Positions 9,219-17,670 of a stretch of DNA of 64,000 nt are shown piece after piece. The stretch is from Terribacillus halophilus (lineage in GTDB: Bacteria > Bacillota > Bacilli > Bacillales > Amphibacillaceae). A program made the position numbers and the translations under genes. The stretch is taken from NCBI RefSeq assembly GCF_900101385.1, contig NZ_FMZB01000005.1:186001-250000 (forward strand). The letters run 5' to 3'. Position 1 is the stretch's first letter, and each line of letters starts with the position of its first letter. Under the pieces are notes generated by a model. The model was not told the DNA's origin and searched no databases. It saw only the letters and a program-made list of their open reading frames with translations.

Positions 9219-9842
9219 ATGCCAAAGCAAACCTTTCTTTCTTTGTCCGAGGATAAAAGGAATACATTGATTCAAGCCGCCAAGAAAGAGTTTTCGAGGG
9301 TTCCGCTGCATGAGGCGTCCATCGCCAACATCATTAAGGACGCCAGCATTCCAAGGGGCAGCTTTTATCAGTATTTCGAGGACAAAGAGGATTTATACTA
9401 TTATCTGCTGAATCAGCTCGCGCAGGAGAATAATAAGAAGCTGATAGCCATTCTTCAAGAGAAGGAAGGGAACTTATTTGAATCCTTGGTGGAGCAGTTC
9501 CGACATATGATTTCCCTGCGTCATCATGAGGAGCATAAAGATTTCTTCAGATATGCTTTTCTGAATATGAACCATAGGAAAGAAAATACTATGGCTAATA
9601 ACATATATAAGGAGAGCCTGAAAAACGAGCGTTCCCAAACACTTAAATTGATTGATACTTCTTATCTGAATATCGAAGATAAGCAGGAACTGTCGCATGT
9701 TATCAGGATTGTCGGAGCAATCACATTTCATAATCTTGTCCAGGTATTCGTTCACGATCTCACGGATGAAGAAGCCATCTCCAATTATGAAACACAGATT
9801 AATTTGGTGAAAAAAGGACTGCAGAAAGAAGGGGTCGACTGA
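9219..9842 (+). CDS. TetR/AcrR-family transcriptional repressor
   Basis: A 207-residue regulator with an N-terminal HTH domain (about 10-60; the turn and recognition part is ANIIKDASIPRGSFYQYFED, the usual TetR signature) and a helical ligand domain. AGGAGTG lies upstream of ATG 9219. It lies under a consensus promoter covered by two palindromic operators, so autorepression is very likely. The downstream 14-TM exporter is the expected target. The inducer, probably a lipophilic drug, is unknown. The TGA stop overlaps the ATG of a 37-codon frame. Confidence 0.93.
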   Translation: MPKQTFLSLSEDKRNTLIQAAKKEFSRVPLHEASIANIIKDASIPRGSFYQYFEDKEDLYYYLLNQLAQENNKKLIAILQEKEGNLFESLVEQFRHMISLRHHEEHKDFFRYAFLNMNHRKENTMANNIYKESLKNERSQTLKLIDTSYLNIEDKQELSHVIRIVGAITFHNLVQVFVHDLTDEEAISNYETQINLVKKGLQKEGVD

Positions 9843-9955
9843 TGTACAAATCTGTAATCAAAAAAAGTGATGATTTCATGAAGAAGCTGGTAGAAGCATT
9901 GCAAAAGCAAGGAATCAACGCAACTCTGTGTAAACGGCCGCTTCTACAGCATTAA
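9842..9955 (+). CDS. Small 37-residue ORF between repressor and exporter
   Basis: The start overlaps the repressor stop (TGATG), so it could be translated by coupling. The protein is basic and polar (begins MYKSVIKKSDDFMKKL), with one predicted helix, no membrane segment and no recognisable family. It may be an expressed small protein or a relic. The exporter starts 24 bases after its stop. Confidence 0.35.
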   Translation: MYKSVIKKSDDFMKKLVEALQKQGINATLCKRPLLQH

Positions 9956-9979
9956 AATTGAATAAAGGGAGATAGAAAT

Positions 9980-11497
9980 TTGAACACGGAAGCAACACAA
10001 CCTAGAAAAACGCCATATTTGATGTTGGCTATTTTATTTGTCGGAGCATTTGTCTCCTTTTTGAATAACTCGTTGCTGAATGTCGCCTTGCCATCTATCA
10101 TGGTTGACTTGAAAATCGATGATTATTCAACTGTTCAATGGCTTGCAACAGGCTATATGCTTGTCAGCGGGGTACTGATTCCAGCCTCCGCCTTTTTAGT
10201 TACACGGTTTTCAAACCGCATGCTGTTCATCACAGCGATGATCATCTTTACCCTAGGTACTGCTTTGGCAGCTTTTGCTCCGAATTTTGGTCTATTGCTG
10301 ACTGGTCGCATGGTCCAAGCGGCAGGTTCATCTGTGATGGGACCTTTGCTGATGAACATCATGCTCGTTAGTTTCCCGCGTGAAAAACGTGGTACAGCCA
10401 TGGGAATCTTCGGGTTGGTAATGATTACGGCACCAGCTATCGGTCCTACATTATCCGGTTACATTGTAGAGTACTATGATTGGCGTTTATTGTTTGAAAT
10501 GATCCTTCCATTGGCAGTGATCAGTGTGTTGCTGGCTGTCTGGAAGCTTAAGAATGTCATGCAGCAAAATACGGAAGCAACACTTGATTATCTATCCGTT
10601 GTACTATCGTCCATCGGATTCGGTGGATTGCTTTATGGATTCAGTTCTGCGAGTTCCGATGGTTGGACAGATTCAATCGTATTGACTACCCTGATTGCCG
10701 GAACGATTGCTTTGATTATCTTTGTCGTCCGTCAGTTACGCATGGAGAAACCACTATTGGACTTGCGTGTGTATAAGTATCCAATGTTCGCGCTCGCTTC
10801 CATCATCTCCATCGTAAACGCTGTGGCGATGTTCTCAGGTATGATTCTGACACCAGCTTATGTTCAGAATGTACGCGGGATTTCCCCGTTGGATTCCGGC
10901 TTGATGATGCTACCAGGTGCCATCATCATGGGTGTCATGTCACCTATCACTGGGCGGCTTTTTGATAAGTTCGGTCCGCGCGTTCTGGCGGCAGTTGGTT
11001 TGACGATCACAGCAGTTTCAACTTACATGCTCGCTCATCTGCAGCTGGATTCCAGTTATGCATATATCATTTTCATCTATACATTACGGATGTTCGGTAT
11101 GTCCATGGTCATGATGCCGATCATGACAAACGGTCTGAACCAATTGCCTACTGTTTTGAACCCGCATGGTACGGCGGTGAATAATACGGCTCAGCAAGTA
11201 TCTGGTTCCATTGGTACAGCCGTTCTCGTTACAATCATGAACTCTTCCACTAAAAATGAAGCGGAAAGCTTGATGGCAGGAGTGGATCCAACGACATTGA
11301 CAGAGGCAGCAACTGCGCTGATGACGCAGAAGGCGCTGCTGACCGGGATCCAAACCTCCTTCTATGTAGCTTTGGGAATCAATATTGTAGCGTTGATACT
11401 CGCATTGTTTGTGAAACGAGTGGACACAAGCAGTGATGCAGTTAGTAAAATTGAAAAGCAGGATATTGGTCAGGTAAATCCTGAGCCTGCAAAATAA
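9980..11497 (+). CDS. MFS multidrug exporter, DHA2 (EmrB/QacA) family, 14 TM
   Basis: Proton-driven drug efflux protein of 505 residues with about 14 hydrophobic helices. Motifs seen: the family motif near TM1 (NNSLLNVALPSIM), motif A-like RFSNRMLF after TM2, the TM4 region LTGRMVQAAGSSVMGPLL, and motif C-like ITAPAIGPTLSGYIVEYYDWR in TM5. The second half shows PITGRLFDKFGPRVL. Start TTG 9980 has AAAGGGAGATAG upstream. Co-transcribed with the TetR gene. It resembles the LmrB/Mdr group; the substrate is not predictable. Confidence 0.92.
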   Translation: MNTEATQPRKTPYLMLAILFVGAFVSFLNNSLLNVALPSIMVDLKIDDYSTVQWLATGYMLVSGVLIPASAFLVTRFSNRMLFITAMIIFTLGTALAAFAPNFGLLLTGRMVQAAGSSVMGPLLMNIMLVSFPREKRGTAMGIFGLVMITAPAIGPTLSGYIVEYYDWRLLFEMILPLAVISVLLAVWKLKNVMQQNTEATLDYLSVVLSSIGFGGLLYGFSSASSDGWTDSIVLTTLIAGTIALIIFVVRQLRMEKPLLDLRVYKYPMFALASIISIVNAVAMFSGMILTPAYVQNVRGISPLDSGLMMLPGAIIMGVMSPITGRLFDKFGPRVLAAVGLTITAVSTYMLAHLQLDSSYAYIIFIYTLRMFGMSMVMMPIMTNGLNQLPTVLNPHGTAVNNTAQQVSGSIGTAVLVTIMNSSTKNEAESLMAGVDPTTLTEAATALMTQKALLTGIQTSFYVALGINIVALILALFVKRVDTSSDAVSKIEKQDIGQVNPEPAK

Positions 11498-11501
11498 GAG
11501 G

Positions 11502-11535
11502 ATGGATCCGGTCTGACCGGGTCCATTCTTTTTTG
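11502..11535 (+). terminator. Rho-independent terminator after the exporter
   Basis: ATGGATCCGGT / ACCGGGTCCAT stem with a short loop and a following T run, just after the exporter stop. Confidence 0.88.
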
Positions 11536-11712
11536 TGGATATAATCTATTCGATTCCGTGAAAAACCATTAGAAAAGTGCAGCAGCAGATCATCAGTGTC
11601 CAGTTGCCAGTGGAAGATGGTGCAAAACCGGTACTGTTGTTGAAAACCACCCTTCTTCATTCTTCTTATGAAAATTTTACCAAAAATTATGTTGATTGCA
11701 TTTTAGGTGTAG

Positions 11713-11732
11713 TGTACTATTTCATTAGTACA
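11713..11732 (+). promoter_or_regulatory. Inverted repeat TGTACTA-N6-TAGTACA (candidate operator)
   Basis: TGTACTATTTCATTAGTACA is a perfect 7-bp inverted repeat with a 6-base spacer, 6 bases before a candidate ECF-type -35 element and 61 bases before the ydbS-like gene. It resembles operators bound by GntR/YtrA-like repressors, but no cognate regulator is nearby. Confidence 0.4.
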
Positions 11733-11737
11733 ATTTT

Positions 11738-11764
11738 TGGAACCTATTGTTATTTGGTTTCGTA
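11738..11764 (+). promoter_or_regulatory. Candidate extracytoplasmic-function sigma promoter of ydbST
   Basis: TGGAAC (11738-11743), 17 bases, CGTA (11761-11764). An AAC-containing -35 and CGTA -10 are the hallmarks of SigW/SigM-type promoters. The expected start point lies about 20 bases before the ATG. In B. subtilis ydbST belongs to the SigW regulon, which supports the reading. Confidence 0.45.
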
Positions 11765-11792
11765 AAAGAAGAAGAGAAAGGGGAGAAAACAG

Positions 11793-12287
11793 ATGCAAGC
11801 ACAAGTAAAAGGACCTCAACATAAATTGCCGAAAGAATCATTGCGTGTTCAAGTGATAGGTGATGTTATTTTTGATGTGGTGGTGCTTTTGATTTTTGCT
11901 GTTTTATTTGGCCTGGATTTGTATTTTGACTGGCCATCTTGGATCGGGTTCGTTCTCTTGGTCTTGCTTATCATTTCCATTCCATTTGGGTTCATTGGTT
12001 ATTTCGCAACTGTTATCAACCATCGTAACTGGCGCTATGACATGGATGAGGAATATGTTCAGCTGAAGCAGGGAGCATGGTTCCAGAAGGATCAACTGAT
12101 TCCTGTGACGAAGATCCAATCGGTAGAAACGAAACAGGGGCCGCTATTGAGAAAATATAAACTCCGCGAAGTCGAGATTGAGACAATGGCAGGCGATTAC
12201 AGCATCCCGGGTTTGCCTGAGAAAGATGCTTATGCATTAAGGAATGAAATCGCGGCATATGCCAAGGCAAAGGAAGAGGATGACTGA
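11793..12287 (+). CDS. ydbS: PH-domain membrane protein YdbS-like
   Basis: A 164-residue protein with two adjacent N-terminal membrane helices (about 28-70) followed by a bacterial PH domain (bPH_2/DUF304; YDMDEEYVQLKQGAWFQKDQ, PVTKIQSVETKQGPLLRKY). It pairs with the larger YdbT-like protein encoded next. In B. subtilis this pair protects against certain membrane-active bacteriocins. AGAAAGGGGAG precedes the ATG. The stop overlaps the next start (TGATGG). Confidence 0.85.
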   Translation: MQAQVKGPQHKLPKESLRVQVIGDVIFDVVVLLIFAVLFGLDLYFDWPSWIGFVLLVLLIISIPFGFIGYFATVINHRNWRYDMDEEYVQLKQGAWFQKDQLIPVTKIQSVETKQGPLLRKYKLREVEIETMAGDYSIPGLPEKDAYALRNEIAAYAKAKEEDD

Positions 12288-13795
12288 TGGAGACAAGACG
12301 TTATCATCCGGCTATTATGCTGTTTGGCATTGCAAAAGCAATCAGGAATTGGATTGTGCCGCTCATAATCGTCACTATCTTCAACAATGCTGATAATTGG
12401 TGGGGAACATATGCTAAATACATCGTTCTGGCTATCATGCTGTTATCCATTGTGAGTGATATTCTAACGTGGTTTACAGAAAAATACGCAGCTGATGAGC
12501 ATGCATTTCATTTATACAGGGGCATTTTCTCAAAAACAAGCCGCACTGTTCCTTTCGAGAAAATTCAAAATATAACGAAACATACGAATCTCCTGCATCG
12601 GCTACTTGGACTGACTGCAATAAAATTTGAGACGGGATCAAAGGAAAAAGCTGTGGAATTTAAGGTGCTCACGAAAGAGGAGGCCTCCCGGCTGGAACAG
12701 CTGACCATAACAGACAGTCCGGAACAAGCTGACATAGGGCAGCGTGCTACGAGCGAGGAAGATGATTTGATACGGGATGATACTGTATCAGAACAGACTG
12801 TCTCTATTGCGCAGGAACGAACTGTTCATTTCAAGCCGACAAAGAAGGAATTGATCAAGGCGTCATTTACTTCCTTGAGCTTTTTGCTCGTTCCGCCACT
12901 TTTGGTGTCTTTTGTACTGAAATTTGATATTTTCTTTGATTGGAGCGATGTGCGTCAGTATTTGCCATTATTGAAAATCTGGTGGATTTCGACGCTTGGT
13001 CTAATCGGAATCATTGTAGTGTCCCTTTTGTTCGGGATGTGGCGTGTATTGCTAAAGTACAGCAACTATGAGCTGGCTTCAGATGAAGCGAATATTTACA
13101 TCCAGACAGGGTTGGTGAGCGAATCGTTCTTTTCGATTCGTAAGGACCGTGTGCAAGGTATTGAGATTAGCCAGCCGATTTTGCACCGTCTGCTCGGGTT
13201 GGCAAAGGTGAAGCTGATCAGTACAGGTTCACTGGATATTAGCGAGGATACAGAAGAGATCAATTCACTTTATCCATATTTTACACTGAAACAGGCACAG
13301 CAACTGATTGCTGCAATACTACCCGAGTATGAAGTGGAGTTCTCCATGCATAAATTGCAGCAGAAAGTATTGTTTTACCGTCTGCTTCAGCCGAGTTTCA
13401 TCTGGCTGGCGGTGACCATCACTATGTACTTTTGGCGCCCGGAAGTGTTTGGTTATCAGATATCGTGGTGGATGGTGTCCATCATTGCATTGATCCTGAT
13501 CGAAGGCTATCGCTATTTGAATTTTAAACATTCCGGATACTTGGTCAGCGAGAGATTTTTACAGATGAAGACAGGAGCTTTTACAACAACACTTTTTGTG
13601 ACAAAAAGAAATAAGATGATTGAGATTTCCAAGACGCAAAATCCGCTACAGCGATGGCTAGGGTTGGCAACAATCGAATCCATCAACCGGGCAAAACCGG
13701 TGCTGCATAATGAAATGAAAGATGTCCCGGCCAGGGAAGCAGAGCGTTTTTATATATGGTTTCACCAGCGGGCAAACGATGTCCGAAGGCAATAG
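12287..13795 (+). CDS. ydbT: PH-domain membrane protein YdbT-like
   Basis: A 502-residue protein made of three units, each with paired membrane helices and a bPH_2 (DUF304) domain. The repeated signature is seen as RTVPFEKIQNITKHTNLLHRLLGL, RKDRVQGIEISQPILHRLLGL and KRNKMIEISKTQNPLQRWLGL. It overlaps the ydbS stop, so the two are made together, probably as a membrane complex of the envelope-stress response. A charged linker (about 140-180) separates units one and two. Confidence 0.88.
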   Translation: METRRYHPAIMLFGIAKAIRNWIVPLIIVTIFNNADNWWGTYAKYIVLAIMLLSIVSDILTWFTEKYAADEHAFHLYRGIFSKTSRTVPFEKIQNITKHTNLLHRLLGLTAIKFETGSKEKAVEFKVLTKEEASRLEQLTITDSPEQADIGQRATSEEDDLIRDDTVSEQTVSIAQERTVHFKPTKKELIKASFTSLSFLLVPPLLVSFVLKFDIFFDWSDVRQYLPLLKIWWISTLGLIGIIVVSLLFGMWRVLLKYSNYELASDEANIYIQTGLVSESFFSIRKDRVQGIEISQPILHRLLGLAKVKLISTGSLDISEDTEEINSLYPYFTLKQAQQLIAAILPEYEVEFSMHKLQQKVLFYRLLQPSFIWLAVTITMYFWRPEVFGYQISWWMVSIIALILIEGYRYLNFKHSGYLVSERFLQMKTGAFTTTLFVTKRNKMIEISKTQNPLQRWLGLATIESINRAKPVLHNEMKDVPAREAERFYIWFHQRANDVRRQ

Positions 13796-13797
13796 AG

Positions 13798-13827
13798 AAA
13801 AGACAGCTCACATAGAGCTGTCTTTTT
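13798..13827 (+). terminator. Bidirectional terminator between ydbT and the yozQ-like gene
   Basis: AAAAGACAGCTC / GAGCTGTCTTTTT stem with a 5-base loop. A runs on one side and T runs on the other let it act for both converging genes. Confidence 0.88.
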
Positions 13828-13830
13828 CTT

Positions 13831-14055
13831 TCAATACCCTTCGCGGGGAATTTCCCTTCCTTCATCGTTCTTCAAGGACCCATCCTTTTCCACATTATCT
13901 ATCTTTCCATCTACAGTACCCTCTGTATACGTATCCGTTACTTGCTCATGAGTAATCGAGATTCCCTTATCGACTGGATTTGATGACTTATAATCTTGTG
14001 CATCATACATCTTTTCAGCTACTTCATTTGCAGCTTTTTGCTTTGATTTATCCAA
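13831..14055 (-). CDS. Small DUF4025/YozQ-like protein
   Basis: A 74-residue soluble protein (MDKSKQKAANEVAEKMYD...) with ISITHEQVTDTYTEGTVDG in the middle, resembling B. subtilis YozQ (DUF4025, unknown function). Start TTG 14055 is chosen because AAGGAGGAATACAAG lies directly upstream; the longer frame from ATG 14082 would place that ribosome site inside the gene. Convergent with ydbT. Confidence 0.75.
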   Translation of the reverse strand: MDKSKQKAANEVAEKMYDAQDYKSSNPVDKGISITHEQVTDTYTEGTVDGKIDNVEKDGSLKNDEGREIPREGY

Positions 14056-14258
14056 CTTGTATTCCTCCTTCCAGTTATGCATTAGTTTCCCGAAATCGAA
14101 GAAAAATATGTTTGGCCTTTTGAATGGTTATCATTCTTGTTTATATCATGCAAAGTCCCTGTCTGATAGCAGGTATGTTTATTTTCGGATTTTTATGGGA
14201 AACCTTGAAGTAAGCGAACGTATAGTGCAGAAATTTGACAAAATAAAACCCTTTACTG

Positions 14259-14272
14259 TGTAAACGCTTTCA
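14259..14272 (+). promoter_or_regulatory. CcpA cre site
   Basis: TGTAAACGCTTTCA agrees with the cre consensus TGWAARCGYTWWCA at every position. It lies between a TTTACT -35 (14252-14257) and a TATAGA -10 (14274-14279); another TTGACA is at 14235-14240. A cre overlapping the promoter predicts repression on preferred sugars. Confidence 0.7.
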
Positions 14273-14339
14273 TTATAGAATGTATATAAGAAAAAGGAAA
14301 GCTGTTCTGCATCCTCATGAAAGAAGGAGTGGACAAGGA

Positions 14340-14456
14340 ATGAAGAAAAATGAAAACAATTTTTTCGTAGGGTTACTATATGGTACAGGTTTAAGTATAC
14401 CGCTTTGGGTGACATTCTTTGCAGTTGTGAAAGGGATTTCCGAGGCAATAGCTTAA
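14340..14456 (+). CDS. 38-residue single-TM membrane peptide under a cre site
   Basis: A short gene with a good ribosome site (GAAGGAG about 10 bases upstream). The product has a polar N-terminus (MKKNENN) and one hydrophobic helix with a proline kink (FFVGLLYGTGLSIPLWVTFF). It has its own promoter region with a CcpA site and its own terminator, which argues for a real gene. The family is not recognised. A regulatory membrane peptide is possible. Confidence 0.65.
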   Translation: MKKNENNFFVGLLYGTGLSIPLWVTFFAVVKGISEAIA

Positions 14457-14463
14457 CAATAAA

Positions 14464-14494
14464 GAAGCGTCGGCTATGGCCGGCGCTTTTTTTC
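14464..14494 (+). terminator. Rho-independent terminator
   Basis: AAGCGTCGGC / GGCCGGCGCTT hairpin with a very short loop and seven T residues, directly after the 38-residue peptide gene. Confidence 0.88.
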
Positions 14495-14525
14495 GTATAT
14501 ACTAGTAGAAAAAGGACGTTTTAAC

Positions 14526-15038
14526 ATGCAGGACTTCGAATCTGTCTTTAAATTGATGGAGTGTTCATTCCCTCCAGAGGAGCATCGTGGATTCACGGAG
14601 CAAAAAGAACTTTTGAATAGGGAAGATTATCATATCCATACGTATGAAAAAGACGGTAGACTGGCAGCGTTTTGTGCAATCTATTCACTGCCGGAATTTT
14701 CATTCATCGAACATATTGCGGTTGACGAAGCCTTTCAGGGGCGAGGCATGGGCAGTAAAATCATGCGAGAAATCATGACCATTTCAGATAAGCCGATCAT
14801 ACTTGAGGTGGAGCCTCCAGCCGGATCCGAGGTTGCTGCACGTCGCGTGAGCTTTTATGAGAGGCTTGGTTTTCACCTGCACGACTATCCATATGAACAG
14901 CCGCCCCTGAGACCGGGAGCGGCACCCCTTGCTTTACAGCTTATGAGCTACCCGCGAGCCTATGATGCCAACGTGTTCGATAGGGTCAAACAGACGATTC
15001 TACAGCATGTTTATGGTAAACGCCATGTATCCCGTTAA
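14526..15038 (+). CDS. GNAT-family N-acetyltransferase
   Basis: A 170-residue acetyltransferase. Motif A is clear: FIEHIAVDEAFQGRGMGSKI with the Q-x-x-G-x-G acetyl-CoA loop. Motif B is VSFYERLGFHLHDYPY. AAAGGACG precedes the ATG. The C-terminal region (PPLRPGAAPLALQLMSYPR) resembles GNATs that act on small molecules. The substrate is unknown. Its stop overlaps that of the converging membrane protein gene by 4 bases. Confidence 0.88.
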   Translation: MQDFESVFKLMECSFPPEEHRGFTEQKELLNREDYHIHTYEKDGRLAAFCAIYSLPEFSFIEHIAVDEAFQGRGMGSKIMREIMTISDKPIILEVEPPAGSEVAARRVSFYERLGFHLHDYPYEQPPLRPGAAPLALQLMSYPRAYDANVFDRVKQTILQHVYGKRHVSR

Positions 15039-15322
15039 CGATAATCATGCTTGTCTCTCCGATAAGCGCGGAAAGCGGTTCGCAGGGCTGCATAGCTTCC
15101 GATGGCTGCATAGCCATAAAAATACCCCATGAAGATTGCTGCAATAAGATTGTGGGGATGGCTGAAAAAAATGGACAGGATCAATCCGCTCAGTAATGCA
15201 ATCGTAGGTGTATACTTGCCGGGCAGCGGCAGGAGATGCTTCACGATTTGGGTAAAAATAAGAACGATGGGCACACCAAGCACGGCATCCCAGAAGTTCG
15301 TCATGATCATAGGAAATTCCAA
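15035..15322 (-). CDS. Small integral membrane protein
   Basis: A 95-residue protein with three hydrophobic segments (about 10-30, 38-55, 58-78) and a basic tail (AFRAYRRDKHDYR). Start TTG 15322 is preferred because AAAGGAGGT lies 7-8 bases upstream. It may be related to small phage-holin-like or YuiB-type membrane proteins, but no family is certain. It converges with the acetyltransferase gene. Confidence 0.65.
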   Translation of the reverse strand: MEFPMIMTNFWDAVLGVPIVLIFTQIVKHLLPLPGKYTPTIALLSGLILSIFFSHPHNLIAAIFMGYFYGYAAIGSYAALRTAFRAYRRDKHDYR

Positions 15323-15507
15323 CGTCCTTACCTCCTTTGTATAACGTATGCTGGGCTGTCCAAACTTATTAAGGTTGGAGGGCATTTTCCTTATAAGCAG
15401 AAATACCGTTTAGGAAGCGGATAGGCTGGGGAAACAGATTATTAAGAAAACTAGCAATATAGCAGATGTGAATCTTTACGATTGACGTGCATATATAGGA
15501 TGGTGTA

Positions 15508-15523
15508 TAGTGTACGTACACTA
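15508..15523 (+). promoter_or_regulatory. Perfect 16-bp palindrome at the promoter of the 70-residue protein
   Basis: TAGTGTACGTACACTA is fully palindromic. A promoter TTGACG (15482-15487) with TATAGT (15506-15511) overlaps it, so the palindrome covers the -10/+1 region and would block transcription when bound. The regulator is unknown. Confidence 0.6.
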
Positions 15524-15549
15524 GATATTGTGTTACGGAGGCCGGTAAT

Positions 15550-15762
15550 ATGCAAAGATACTTATTCGAATACAAAATCCTGCCAACTGGTGAAACAAGT
15601 GAATTCAGCTATGTTGCTGCTTCTGAGGAAGAAGCACGCCAGTCCATCCAGGAACGTGTGGCAGATTTGGAATTCGTGGAACCAGAAGAAGTCGAAATCG
15701 GCAGCTTGCTTCGTACATTGGATGCGAGCAAACGCTATTACGAATGTGAAGGCTGTACCTGA
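15550..15762 (+). CDS. Small acidic protein with C-terminal CxxC
   Basis: A 70-residue soluble protein, rich in Glu, ending RYYECEGCT, a CxxC pair that could bind metal or form a disulfide. The N-terminus (MQRYLFEYKILPTGETSEFSYVAASEEEAR) looks like one beta-rich domain. GGAGGCCG precedes the ATG. It has a promoter with a perfect palindrome and a strong terminator. Family not recognised. Confidence 0.7.
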   Translation: MQRYLFEYKILPTGETSEFSYVAASEEEARQSIQERVADLEFVEPEEVEIGSLLRTLDASKRYYECEGCT

Positions 15763-15805
15763 TAAAAAGCGACCCGGGGCTTATGCTCCTGGGTCGCTTT
15801 TTTTC
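15763..15805. terminator. Bidirectional terminator
   Basis: AAAAGCGACCC pairs with GGGTCGCTTTTTT, enclosing a short G/C-rich loop. It lies between the 70-residue protein and the converging chemoreceptor gene and has T runs on both strands. Confidence 0.88.
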
Positions 15806-17547
15806 TATAACTTGAATACAGCAATCGATTCATTCAGCTGACGGCTTATATGTGTCAGTTCTTCTGCAGATGTTGCGATATTGGCAACCGCTTGAATTTG
15901 ATCGGCGATCGAGGCTGCAATCTCTTCGACACTAGCTGCTGTTTCTTCTGACACACTGGATGCGTTCTGAATGCTATCTGTAATATCATTCGTCTGTGCA
16001 GTGACCTGCTTTATTTCCTCGATTAATCTGCTGCCAGCGTTTTTCGTAGCTTCGGCAGCTGCTTCGATAGCTGCGAACTCAGCGGCTGTGGCAACGACGG
16101 AGTGGTTCAGCTGTTCTGCCTGCCGTTTATTTGATTCAATACGAACGACATTCTCTGCAGCTTCTTTTGTGATGGAGCTGATCATCTGCTGAATTTCCTT
16201 GGTGGCAGCATTGGACTGATCAGCTAGCTTCCGAACCTCGCTCGCAACAACGGCAAAGCCTTTGCCGTGTTCTCCAGCTCGTGCTGCCTCAATGCTCGCA
16301 TTGAGAGCAAGCAAGTTCGTCTCTTCGGTAATATTCTCGATGACATCCGTAATATGGACGATTTGCTGCAAGTTCTTATCCAGTTCCTTCATTCCAACTG
16401 ATATAGCATCTACCGATTCCATCGCGGCATTATTAGCCGAGGTCAAGTCATGCATCATATCGCTGCCTTTTGTTGTGGCATCACTTGTTTGAAGTGCGGC
16501 TTGAGCGATTGCATCACTTTGTACGGTCATTGTCCTGATGGAATCGTTGAATTTACTCAAATGATATGTCGTCGTTTCCAAATCGGACGCTTGAGAGCCT
16601 GCACCTGTGGCAATGTCATCCACCGCCACACCGACCTGCTCACTGCTTGCGGATGTTTCTTCACTTACCGCAGAAAGCTCGGATGCCGCATCGGAAACTT
16701 TATCGCTGGATTGGATGATGCTTTCAACCAAATGCCGTAACTCTTCAGACATCTTTGTGAAAGCTTTGCTCAGGATACCTATCTCATCTTTTGTTTCTTT
16801 TAAATCTTGTTCTCTAAAATCACCGCTAGCAAGCTGCGCTGCAGCATCTGTCACTGCTTTTAACTGTTGCAGCTTCGGACGGATCAAGAAATAGAAGAGA
16901 ATAAGGGTAAGTAATGTAATACCTGCTGTTATACCGATTATAATCCATTTTACTTTTATCAAATCACCATAGAACAAATCAGTGTACACAGTAATGCCGA
17001 CAGTCCAATTCCAGGGCTGGAAGTAGTTCACATAAGCCATCTTCTCCCTGACTTCGCCCGTTTTTTCATCGGTATCATCGTAGCTCATAAAGCTCTCATT
17101 ATCATCCATTGATTGTGCTAATACTATCAAGTTTTCCCGATTTTTCTTTACGCTGTCCTCTCCTGGCGGGGAACCAATCTCCTCGGATGGGTGGAGCACC
17201 ATATTCGCTTGGTCGTCATAAGCGATGATATAGCCGGCGCCATTTTTATAATTGAAATTTGATTCCGATAAATCATAGGCGCCGTCCACAATTGGACCGT
17301 TCAAAATAGTACGGGCTTCTTCCTGTGCTTCTTCCAAAGTCATTTCCCCATTTTCCACACGCTCATTCAACAGCATAAGGACGCTCGTTGCACTGTTTGC
17401 CATGTGTTGCAGGTCCATCTTACCAGCATTGATCAGTTCATTTTTAGCTGTCAGATAGCTGATGGTTCCGACAACTGTACCACAGATGATCGTGATCGTT
17501 GCAACTATGATCATTAACCTTACTGCTAAACTATTTCTCTTTTTCAT
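15805..17547 (-). CDS. Methyl-accepting chemotaxis protein with single Cache domain
   Basis: Membrane chemoreceptor of 580 residues. TM1 is at about 8-30. The extracellular domain is sCache_2-like ([21 protein letters not shown] and [16 protein letters not shown]), which usually binds small organic acids. TM2 is at about 190-215, followed by HAMP, then the signalling hairpin with its conserved tip ([20 protein letters not shown]). It would signal to CheW/CheA. Start 17547 has AGAGGGGGATT just upstream; an upstream in-frame start lacks a ribosome site. The ligand is unknown. Confidence 0.92.
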   Translation of the reverse strand: MKKRNSLAVRLMIIVATITIICGTVVGTISYLTAKNELINAGKMDLQHMANSATSVLMLLNERVENGEMTLEEAQEEARTILNGPIVDGAYDLSESNFNYKNGAGYIIAYDDQANMVLHPSEEIGSPPGEDSVKKNRENLIVLAQSMDDNESFMSYDDTDEKTGEVREKMAYVNYFQPWNWTVGITVYTDLFYGDLIKVKWIIIGITAGITLLTLILFYFLIRPKLQQLKAVTDAAAQLASGDFREQDLKETKDEIGILSKAFTKMSEELRHLVESIIQSSDKVSDAASELSAVSEETSASSEQVGVAVDDIATGAGSQASDLETTTYHLSKFNDSIRTMTVQSDAIAQAALQTSDATTKGSDMMHDLTSANNAAMESVDAISVGMKELDKNLQQIVHITDVIENITEETNLLALNASIEAARAGEHGKGFAVVASEVRKLADQSNAATKEIQQMISSITKEAAENVVRIESNKRQAEQLNHSVVATAAEFAAIEAAAEATKNAGSRLIEEIKQVTAQTNDITDSIQNASSVSEETAASVEEIAASIADQIQAVANIATSAEELTHISRQLNESIAVFKL

Positions 17548-17594
17548 AGCAATCCCCCTCTGAACATAGATCTGTTCACCTATATAATCGGTGT

Positions 17595-17608
17595 TTGAAA
17601 ACGTTTGT
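17595..17608. promoter_or_regulatory. Cre-like element between chemoreceptor and VOC genes
   Basis: TGAAAACGTTTGTG matches the left part of the CcpA cre consensus fully but deviates at the last positions. It lies in the divergent intergenic region and could act on either gene. Weak. Confidence 0.3.
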
Positions 17609-17670
17609 GAAGTGAAAAAGAAGAAGGATATAAAATTTTTGTATATTTTAATCAGGGAGGTAGAGAGAAG

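Noticed and set aside
17581-17640. SigD (motility) promoter for the chemoreceptor gene
   Set aside because: A CCGATTA string resembles the SigD -10, but no TAAA is found at the right distance.
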